DNA of 64,000 nucleotides, taken from Streptococcus suis. Lineage in GTDB: Bacteria > Bacillota > Bacilli > Lactobacillales > Streptococcaceae. The notes beneath the pieces were generated by a model, which saw nothing but the letters and a program-made list of their open reading frames with translations, was not told the origin of the DNA and searched no databases. This document shows positions 9,623 through 17,339 of the stretch, one piece after another (position 1 is the first letter of the stretch; each line of letters begins with the position of its first letter). Made by a program: the position numbers and the translations under genes. The DNA lies in contig JAKTNI010000007.1 of assembly GCA_029593505.1 (NCBI GenBank), positions 1-64,000 on the forward strand, read 5' to 3'.

Positions 9623-12281
9623 AAGACAATCCCTCCTCTTTTGCAAACTCCAAAAATGCCTCTGCAATCCCATCTTGTGAGTAAATATTATGAGGATTCT
9701 GGTTTTCTAGTTCTGGGTCGTGATTAAACAAATCATGCTTAACAAAAATATGACCATGCGTATCTTTGATACGTTCTGTAAACTCAGTTATTTCTTCAAC
9801 AACCTTGTGATATTTTTTCTGTTCGTTAGAGAGTTTATTGTATTCCTCGTATGAAATTATCGGGTTATCATTTTTACCCAAAATAGGAGATTTTTTGTAA
9901 TTGTTTTTTTCTATTTTATCAAGCAAAAGATACTCGTCTATAGAAATTATTTCTGGTTTATCAAGTGATTTTTTATTTTGTTTAATGACAAATTCTACCT
10001 TTTCTTGTTGCCATTTTTTATGGTCGTTGAGTTCCCCATACTCTTCTATAAACAAATCTCTTATAAAATAGTTCTCGCCATTTTTGTCTGTCTTTTCTAC
10101 TCTATTAACTCTTGTTTCTACTTGGATTTTAAAATTAGATTTTTTAAATCCTTTTTTAGATTTCTCTTCTTCAAATTCCTTTTCAGAAAGAATAACTCCA
10201 TCAGTTTTTCGAGTAATAATGCTAACTGTCTCATATTCATAACAGTTCCAAGTAAGGAAATTTTCTGAAACATAAATTTTATCTCCTGAACTGTCCTTAC
10301 TTGGTTCTTGCATAGTCGCAAAGAAAACAGGATAATCAATATTCCCATTTTCGTCCGCTTTTGGTTTAGGGCAGATATTAGGATAATTTTTATCGCTTTC
10401 ATCAGTCCACTTCTGCACAAACAAAACACTTGTTTTTGTTCCTGTATGGGGTTTAAAAACATTATTGTGTAAACCAACAACCCCAAGCAAGCGACATCGT
10501 TCTAAAATATAATCACGGATGTACTTTTCATTAGCGTTATTAAATCTTCCTTGAGGCAAAACAACAGCCATTCGCCCACCTGGTTTTAAGAAATCAATAT
10601 TTCTTTCAATGAACAGAATATCTCTACCGACTTTATTTTGAAGTTTCTCAGTTCTAGTTCCATTTTTACGTCCTAATAAATATTGTTTTAACTGTTCTTT
10701 GTTTGTTAAATCTCCTGCAAACGGTGGATTTGCCATAACTATATCAAAATCAAATTCTTTGAATCGCTCACGATCATTTTTTGAACTTGGGTTGCGACTA
10801 AGATTCTTCAGTCTATCAAAACCCTCTCTGTACTTATCAGACCATTCTTCATTTTTTACGTAATCCTTTGTCCAATTTTCATAATCTAAAGTATTCAATT
10901 CAATAACATTTGTATGCCCATCCCCAGCAACAATATTTAACATTCGTCCAACACGAACACTTTTTTCGCTAAAATCAATACCAAACACATTTTCTTTGAC
11001 ATAATCTTCTTCTTTTTGTGTCCTTTTAGCAGTAGTGAATAGATTATCTTTGTTAGGATTCAAAATATTCCAAGAGTGAAATATTGTGTGCATTGGAAAA
11101 CCACAGCTACCAGCAGCAGTATCTATCATTTTTTCATCAGGAGAAGGGTTCAACATTTTCACACACATATCAATGACATAACGTGGAGTGAAATATTGCC
11201 CCATATCTCCTTTTTGCCCTTTATTTACCAGTTGTTCAAATGCTTCATCAACAACTTCCAAATTTGAATTGAACAGTTTCACATTTTGAAGTTCTTTAAC
11301 GCACGCCTTAACAGTCGCTTTCTGCATCTCTAATTTTGAATTAGTCGGAAAAACCCCAGTCCATTTCTTTTTTGCTCTTTCAAAAAGTCCAGAGATGTTA
11401 TCATAAATTGAATTTGCACTATCCGATTCTTTAGCCCGAAACTCCAAGGTTCTAAAATTTCTGTCATCAATCTCTTTAAGTGTGCGGCCACCGTATCGCA
11501 TTTGGTTTGAAATTTCATCGGCATCATCAGCTGACATCTTTTCATCGTAAAGTTTTGTAAATATAAGTTTAAATAGCTCATCAAATGCTTTATCGCTAGA
11601 GTCATTAGCTCCAAATCGCTGTTCAACATCTGAGATAACTTCTTTAAGAGTTTCGTTGTTTAAACGGTCATATATCATCAACTGTTTAAGTGTGAATTTC
11701 TGACCATTTACCCAATCTTCGATATTTTCTTTGTAATTAGGAAATTGGGATAATGACAGTGCATTTTCAAAATCTGGAGACTTATAGAATTTTAGTAAGT
11801 TCCCACCATTTGCAATCACTCCAATTTGAGCTTGGTTTTGCTTACAATATGATGCCATTTGTTCTTTAGGGGTTGCAGTTTCTCCATTTTCTGTTTTATT
11901 TTCATCTATTACACTTGGTCGTTTTACTTCAATAATTGTCGTGATTTTTTTCTTTTTGCTATTCTCATAAATAGCTATGTCAATTCTTTTATCAGTTATT
12001 TTTTCTCGTCCGGCAAATGTTGTTAACACTTCAAATTCCAACAATTCTTTCGGATAATGATATTTTTCAATTAATTGGTAAGCATATAACTGACGAACAA
12101 TTTCCTCTGGTTTTAGCTCGAAATAATCATTATCTCGATTTAAACCTCTGACAATACATTCTATACCAAATTTTCCATCTTTTCGAATACTAATTCTTTC
12201 ATTCAGCCACCGAATTTCCTCCTTAGAAAAAGCAGTCAACAAGTTAAATTCATCTTTTTTTAGAATATCTTTAATTTCCAT
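9612..12281 (-). CDS. Fused restriction nuclease and adenine methyltransferase, BcgI-like
   Basis: The 889-residue product combines cutting and methylating functions. An N-terminal HsdR_N/PD-(D/E)xK-type nuclease is suggested by D101 (KRIDIAIY) and E118-x-K120 (TIIEVKRP). A helical region leads to a type I-like N6-adenine methyltransferase with GQYFTPRYVIDM, the SAM motif DTAAGSCGFP (about 387-396) and the catalytic NPPF (518-521). The C-terminal part is lysine and glutamate rich. No separate HsdR gene is present, so the layout of one R-M chain plus one S subunit resembles BcgI-type IIB enzymes. ATG at 12281 is chosen because AAGAGG sits 5 bases upstream; GTG at 12287 is too close to it. Expression probably depends on the repeat-containing leader at 12311-12448. 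Confidence 0.85.
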   Translation of the reverse strand: MEIKDILKKDEFNLLTAFSKEEIRWLNERISIRKDGKFGIECIVRGLNRDNDYFELKPEEIVRQLYAYQLIEKYHYPKELLEFEVLTTFAGREKITDKRIDIAIYENSKKKKITTIIEVKRPSVIDENKTENGETATPKEQMASYCKQNQAQIGVIANGGNLLKFYKSPDFENALSLSQFPNYKENIEDWVNGQKFTLKQLMIYDRLNNETLKEVISDVEQRFGANDSSDKAFDELFKLIFTKLYDEKMSADDADEISNQMRYGGRTLKEIDDRNFRTLEFRAKESDSANSIYDNISGLFERAKKKWTGVFPTNSKLEMQKATVKACVKELQNVKLFNSNLEVVDEAFEQLVNKGQKGDMGQYFTPRYVIDMCVKMLNPSPDEKMIDTAAGSCGFPMHTIFHSWNILNPNKDNLFTTAKRTQKEEDYVKENVFGIDFSEKSVRVGRMLNIVAGDGHTNVIELNTLDYENWTKDYVKNEEWSDKYREGFDRLKNLSRNPSSKNDRERFKEFDFDIVMANPPFAGDLTNKEQLKQYLLGRKNGTRTEKLQNKVGRDILFIERNIDFLKPGGRMAVVLPQGRFNNANEKYIRDYILERCRLLGVVGLHNNVFKPHTGTKTSVLFVQKWTDESDKNYPNICPKPKADENGNIDYPVFFATMQEPSKDSSGDKIYVSENFLTWNCYEYETVSIITRKTDGVILSEKEFEEEKSKKGFKKSNFKIQVETRVNRVEKTDKNGENYFIRDLFIEEYGELNDHKKWQQEKVEFVIKQNKKSLDKPEIISIDEYLLLDKIEKNNYKKSPILGKNDNPIISYEEYNKLSNEQKKYHKVVEEITEFTERIKDTHGHIFVKHDLFNHDPELENQNPHNIYSQDGIAEAFLEFAKEEGLSFVK

Positions 12282-12310
12282 CTCCACCTCTTAAATACAA
12301 AAAACAGAAC

Positions 12311-12448
12311 TTACACGCTTAGGAGTAAATTCTGCTTTTCTTTTGTAGCAAAAAAAGAGGTTGTTGAAGCAACCTTGATTACTTGTCTTGTCTTGTCTTG
12401 TCTTGTCTTGTCTTGTCTTGTCTTGTCTTGTCTAATGGATTGTACCAT
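12311..12448 (-). CDS. Repeat-containing leader ORF, phase-variable candidate
   Basis: This 45-codon ORF starts at ATG 12448, with AAGGAG 8 bases upstream, 14 bases after the winged-helix gene stops. It reads MVQSIR, then three QDKTR units made by the ACAAG repeats, then QVIKVASTTSFF and onward to a stop at 12311-12313. In the present register, translation crosses the terminator hairpin at 12350-12375. One unit fewer would carry translation to a TAA at 12291-12293, directly over the methyltransferase ribosome binding site. One unit more gives TAA immediately after the repeats, before the hairpin. No frame fuses with the methyltransferase. The peptide itself resembles nothing I know. Confidence 0.6.
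   Translation of the reverse strand: MVQSIRQDKTRQDKTRQDKTRQVIKVASTTSFFATKEKQNLLLSV
12350..12375 (-). terminator. Terminator or attenuator between the leader ORF and the RM gene
   Basis: AGGTTG (complement at 12370-12375) and CAACCT (complement at 12358-12363) form a 6-bp stem with a 6-base loop. CTTTTTTT follows at once on the minus strand. It lies inside the leader ORF, 70 bases before the methyltransferase start. Confidence 0.65.
12382..12433 (-). repeat. Pentanucleotide tandem repeat (ACAAG)10
   Basis: There are ten perfect copies of CTTGT on the plus strand (ACAAG on the coding strand), plus two bases. A five-base unit shifts the frame on every slip. The tract lies within the leader ORF's coding sequence, a typical arrangement for contingency loci. 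Confidence 0.95.
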
Positions 12449-12462
12449 ACTTTTCTCCTTAA

Positions 12463-12741
12463 TCAAGCGTTTTTCTTCTGAATCAGACGCAATACCTTAT
12501 GTCCTTTTTCAGTAATTTCATATTTTCCACGTTTATTTTGATAAGGGCAGACAAAGCCACCTTCAATCAAATCACGCAGAAGTCTATTCGTTTTTAGCTT
12601 TGACATTTTGTTAATGTCTGCAATCTCTTGCTGAGAGAGCGGTATGTAATAAATGCCTTTTACTTCAACTTGGTTTTCTTTCAATGATTTAAGCAATTTG
12701 AAAGTGTCGTTAGCAAAAAGCTCAAGAGTAAATTCAACCAT
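12463..12741 (-). CDS. Winged-helix DNA-binding protein
   Basis: The 92-residue product looks like a winged helix-turn-helix protein: IPLSQQEIADINKMSKLKTNRLLRDLIEGGFVCPYQNKRGKYEITEKGHKVLRLI gives helix, turn, recognition helix and a wing ending in the usual YEIT-x-KG strand. The start at 12741 follows AGGAGG; the frame runs 11 codons further upstream without a site. It has its own promoter (12763-12790) and is read in the same direction as the RM genes, so it may act as the controller of the island. That role is inference, and no operator has been proved. Confidence 0.7.
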   Translation of the reverse strand: MVEFTLELFANDTFKLLKSLKENQVEVKGIYYIPLSQQEIADINKMSKLKTNRLLRDLIEGGFVCPYQNKRGKYEITEKGHKVLRLIQKKNA

Positions 12742-12762
12742 AGTGAACCTCCTAATGTACCT

Positions 12763-12790
12763 ATTATACCACAATTATCTTTCTAGTTAA
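12763..12790 (-). promoter_or_regulatory. Winged-helix gene promoter
   Basis: An extended -10, TGGTATAAT (TATAAT at 12763-12768), has TTAACT (12785-12790) 16 bases upstream. Confidence 0.65.
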
Positions 12791-12824
12791 CAGTGCAATT
12801 CTTAACACCGTTATTTTTTTAACT

Positions 12825-12839
12825 CTCATTCTCAATGAG
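12825..12839. promoter_or_regulatory. Operator-like inverted repeat
   Basis: CTCATT-CTC-AATGAG is a perfect 6-3-6 inverted repeat 35 bases upstream of the winged-helix promoter. It could be an operator, but no evidence ties it to a given regulator. Confidence 0.3.
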
Positions 12840-12846
12840 AAAATAA

Positions 12847-12897
12847 GAAAAAAACAGCTATTTCTAGCAAAATCCGCTATCAGTGGCTGTTTTATTG
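12847..12897 (-). terminator. Terminator at the right end of the island
   Basis: AAAACAGC (12851-12858) pairs with GCTGTTTT (12886-12893), with extra pairing inside, and TTTC follows on the minus strand. It stops transcription coming from the flavin operon before the winged-helix promoter. Confidence 0.6.
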
Positions 12898-12944
12898 TTG
12901 AAATATAGGGGTGTTCGCCAATTCAGCTTTTATCCCTCTCTAAC

Positions 12945-12974
12945 TGGATAATATAAATGCAAGCGATCCTTTTG
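12945..12974 (-). repeat. Right terminal inverted repeat of the RM island
   Basis: TGGATAATATAA is at the inner side and GATCCTTTTG at the outer side, matching the complement of the left copy at 6438-6468 except for a middle segment of 8-9 bases and one position. It ends 6 bases before the stop codon of the ferric-reductase-like gene. Confidence 0.7.
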
Positions 12975-12980
12975 TCAATA

Positions 12981-14267
12981 CTACCAACCAAATTCCTCAT
13001 AAAAGATTTGGCTTTTTGGCACACCCTGTTTCACTAATACTTTGACCCAATAACGAGCCATCGCAGCTGGTCCACTAATTAGAACAGTAAAGTCTTTTTT
13101 ATCCTCCGGAAGATAACGGAGAACATCTTCTGCCTGATACATTCCTACCACACGATTCACAATGAGATTATCACGTTCTGCTTGCCATTTAGCAAAACGC
13201 TCTCCATAAATCAAAGCCGCATCCGTTGAAGCTCCATGAAAAACCGTTGTGTGAATATGAGGATTTCCCTCAATTACAGACAAAATCGGTGTTACTCCAA
13301 TCCCACCCGAAATGGCTAACAGTTGCTTAGGAGCTTGATCATCAATGACAGATTGATACATGCCATAGCCACCATCGACAGCTATAGTTGTAGGAGTTTG
13401 CACAGATTGTAATTGGCGCGTAAAATCTCCATCTCCTCTGATTGCCAATATCAACTCTGACGCTCCGCGAGGGTCATTCACAATAGAGAATGGATGTGGC
13501 TCCGTCAAGCCTTTTATACCAGGAAATGAAATAAAAATAAAATCTCCGGGGCGCATCTGCTTAGACCGATGAACTGGCACTTTAATACGCAATTCATAAA
13601 TATTCGGTCCAACTTCTGTATTGCTCACTAATTTGGCTGAAAAACCTGCCGCTGTAGGTTTACATTTAGCCAGAATATAACTTGCAAATACAAATAGACT
13701 TGTAAAATAGAAGATTGCCATAAATGCCAAATTTTCACGAATATAACCAATCAGCTGCACATGAATAAAAATTAAAAAAGTAGCAATCAAATTCAGACGA
13801 TGTAACCAAATAGAAATTTCGTGTTTAAAGACTATCTCCAATTGACGCTTGAGCTTAGCCAATAAAGGAATACGACTGGTCAACCACCCTGCCATAAAGA
13901 TCATTGAGTATAGAGCTAATGATAAAAATAAGATAAAAGCAATATTTCCAGTAAGAGCAACTAAACCATAGGAAGGACTAAGATTTTTATGCATAAAAGC
14001 CAGTACAATAGCTACCGAACTTAAAATACCGTGAAGCATATAAGCAGCAGGAAGACCAATCAGACGATCCAACCACTTAGGTTTTGTACCAATATAGATG
14101 GCTAACAGCATCCAAACATAAGCAATAATCCCAAAGCCTATTCCGATACGACTACTCCCAGTCAAACCTGGTGTACCGATGAAAAAACTATAGAGAAAAG
14201 GAGTGGGTAATAGACCAACTGCTATCATCCAAACCAAACCTAGAGCATAGTTATTTTTCTTGAACAT
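12981..14267 (-). CDS. Ferric-reductase-like transmembrane flavoprotein
   Basis: The 428-residue product has six or so N-terminal membrane segments of the ferric reductase-like type, with histidines suited to heme ligation (YMLHG, LAFMH, IWLHR, IFIHVQL). An FAD-binding barrel follows (MRPGDFIFISFP, EPHPFSI) and then an NAD(P)-binding domain (LAISGGIGVTPILSVIE, ending IFYEEFGW). It would move electrons from NAD(P)H across the membrane. The ATG at 14267 has AAGGAG 9 bases upstream and overlaps apbE by 17 bases; the frame itself opens at 14315. It is last of three genes with apbE and the FMN-binding protein, so it probably feeds the flavinylated partner. Confidence 0.85.
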   Translation of the reverse strand: MFKKNNYALGLVWMIAVGLLPTPFLYSFFIGTPGLTGSSRIGIGFGIIAYVWMLLAIYIGTKPKWLDRLIGLPAAYMLHGILSSVAIVLAFMHKNLSPSYGLVALTGNIAFILFLSLALYSMIFMAGWLTSRIPLLAKLKRQLEIVFKHEISIWLHRLNLIATFLIFIHVQLIGYIRENLAFMAIFYFTSLFVFASYILAKCKPTAAGFSAKLVSNTEVGPNIYELRIKVPVHRSKQMRPGDFIFISFPGIKGLTEPHPFSIVNDPRGASELILAIRGDGDFTRQLQSVQTPTTIAVDGGYGMYQSVIDDQAPKQLLAISGGIGVTPILSVIEGNPHIHTTVFHGASTDAALIYGERFAKWQAERDNLIVNRVVGMYQAEDVLRYLPEDKKDFTVLISGPAAMARYWVKVLVKQGVPKSQIFYEEFGW

Positions 14268-15021
14268 CAATGCATTCTCCTTGTTTAAAAAATTGTTTCT
14301 GAGCAGCAGTGACATAAAGACCGCTTAATTTATATTTTTTAATCGCCTGTAGAAACTCTCTTTCTGCTAAAACTAGTCCTGCCGTCGCCCAAATATCCGC
14401 TTGCGTTAAGTTAGTATCAATAATCGTTACCTGTTGAATAGTAGAGGTTGAGCAGATATGCTGACCTCTCTTACTGTATCCAGAGGTAGCGATAGCACCT
14501 GTCTGAATTTGAAAAGAAGCAATCATTTCTTGTACATTCATAGGATTTTCAATACCAACTTTCCAAGAAAAATGACTGTTTGATTTTGTTTCAAACTGCA
14601 TATCTCCGCCACCATTCAAACAGACTGCTTCTATCACAGGCCATGCCAACAGAGGCTTCAAATATTGTTCAAAAACCTTCTCAATAGCCCAGCCCTTGAC
14701 CAAACCAGTCGGATCATAAACACCATTATAGTAAGGATCGAAAGCTCCACCTGTTTCTTTCTGAGCCATCATTACTCTAGTCAATACTTCTTGAAACTCT
14801 GAGTCTAGCAAAGGAGAGGACTCTCCACTCTGATAACGACAAACTAAGGACCGTTTTTTAAAAGCTGAAAACTTTTCCTCGATTTCCAACAAACGCGATA
14901 ACACACTTTGAACTGTTTTCTCTACTAATGACACCACCGTGTTCGTATGCTCATCAGTCGTTACCAAACTAATCGTAAAAGGAAGTGTCATTACCTCTAC
15001 TGTTCTGCTCACTATTTTCAT
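14251..15021 (-). CDS. apbE: FAD:protein FMN transferase (ApbE family), no signal peptide
   Basis: The enzyme attaches FMN from FAD to a Ser/Thr of a target protein. Visible motifs are GGAFDPYYNGVYDPTGLVKGWA near residues 91-110, LNGGGDMQ, ATSGYSKRGQHI near residue 180, and TQADIWATAGLVLA. At 256 residues it is shorter than usual ApbE proteins, and it starts MKIVSRTVEVMTLPF with no signal sequence or lipobox, so it should act inside the cell. The ATG overlaps the stop of the FMN-binding gene (ATGA), which strongly suggests that protein is its substrate. Confidence 0.88.
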   Translation of the reverse strand: MKIVSRTVEVMTLPFTISLVTTDEHTNTVVSLVEKTVQSVLSRLLEIEEKFSAFKKRSLVCRYQSGESSPLLDSEFQEVLTRVMMAQKETGGAFDPYYNGVYDPTGLVKGWAIEKVFEQYLKPLLAWPVIEAVCLNGGGDMQFETKSNSHFSWKVGIENPMNVQEMIASFQIQTGAIATSGYSKRGQHICSTSTIQQVTIIDTNLTQADIWATAGLVLAEREFLQAIKKYKLSGLYVTAAQKQFFKQGECIDVQEK

Positions 15022-15518
15022 GAGTTTTGCGCTTGGTTGAGAGCGTCCTGTAAAGAGCCTGTGAAGCCTTTGAATGCTTCAGTTGCTCCAGAGATTTGAT
15101 TAATCTTTGCAGATTGAGCTGATAAGGCTTCAGCTGTATATTTAGGCAAAGCGCGATTATTAATAGATTGAGATTCTGGATTATCCGTTGGGTATTCAAG
15201 AACGGTTATATCGGATACTTTTCCTCCAGAAATCGTTACTTGAACTTGATAATCTCCACGATGCGTAGATGTTACAACGCCAGTATAGGTTCCATCTTTA
15301 AATTGACCAGTCGCATCCGTTTGACTGTTAGAGGTACTTTGAGAGACTGCTGTTTGACTAGAGTCAAGCGTTGTCGTAGTAGATGTCATTTCAGTAGCCG
15401 AGTGCTCCGCCACTGCTGATGATTGCTCTTTTTCCCCTTTAAAAAAGAGAAGATAGCCATTAAATAGACCTGCAACAATAGCCAGAAGACCTAGAATATA
15501 TGCAATTATTTTTTTCAT
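15018..15518 (-). CDS. Membrane-anchored FMN-binding domain protein
   Basis: The 166-residue product has one N-terminal membrane segment (IIAYILGLLAIVAGLFNGYLLFF), a Ser/Thr-rich linker (about 40-70), and a single FMN-binding domain of about 90 residues. It starts near FKDGTYTGVVTSTHRGDYQVQV and ends with the flavinylation motif SGAT in INQISGATEAFKG. The Thr of that motif would carry covalent FMN. The domain should sit outside the membrane and take electrons from the ferric-reductase-like protein. It is first in the three-gene operon and has a palindrome in its promoter. Confidence 0.85.
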   Translation of the reverse strand: MKKIIAYILGLLAIVAGLFNGYLLFFKGEKEQSSAVAEHSATEMTSTTTTLDSSQTAVSQSTSNSQTDATGQFKDGTYTGVVTSTHRGDYQVQVTISGGKVSDITVLEYPTDNPESQSINNRALPKYTAEALSAQSAKINQISGATEAFKGFTGSLQDALNQAQNS

Positions 15519-15557
15519 TTTTGTGATTCCTTTGTATTATTTTTCTAAATTTAACTC

Positions 15558-15587
15558 ATTATAGCACGTATACTATACAGTGTATAC
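15558..15587 (-). promoter_or_regulatory. Flavin operon promoter with palindromic operator
   Basis: An extended -10, TGCTATAAT, has its TATAAT at 15558-15563. Just upstream, TATACAGTGTATA (15574-15586) is a perfect 6-1-6 palindrome covering the -35 region, a typical repressor position. The regulator is not known to me. Confidence 0.55.
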
Positions 15588-15674
15588 CTTTTTGAAAATG
15601 CTTTAAGTTTGGCTTAAGTTACGAAAAATAGCAAAGTGGGTTGCTTATGGAATCAAAAAATGATGGACATAATG

Positions 15675-15704
15675 ACCAAAAAAGACTGCTTGAAAACAGT
15701 CTTT
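15675..15704 (-). terminator. purA terminator
   Basis: AAAGACTG (15681-15688) and CAGTCTTT (15697-15704) form an 8-bp stem, with TTTTTTGG following on the minus strand, 7 bases after the purA stop. Confidence 0.85.
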
Positions 15705-15710
15705 ATAACA

Positions 15711-17276
<1,566 letters not shown>

Positions 17277-17305
17277 TTGTATTTGTCTACTAAACTAGAT
17301 AAAAT
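17277..17305 (+). promoter_or_regulatory. gshF promoter
   Basis: TTGTAT (17277-17282) and TAAAAT (17300-17305) are 17 bases apart, 35 bases before the start codon. Confidence 0.55.
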
Positions 17306-17339
17306 GAAGATAAGAAATGACAAGATATAAGGATTTAAT

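Noticed and set aside
12382..12433. Tandem repeat considered as a CRISPR array
   Set aside because: The unit is five bases with no spacers, and no cas genes are nearby. It is a simple sequence repeat.
12825..12839. CTCATT-CTC-AATGAG as a Fur or PerR box
   Set aside because: The half-sites and spacing fit neither consensus well, and the nearby iron-reductase-like gene is transcribed away from it.
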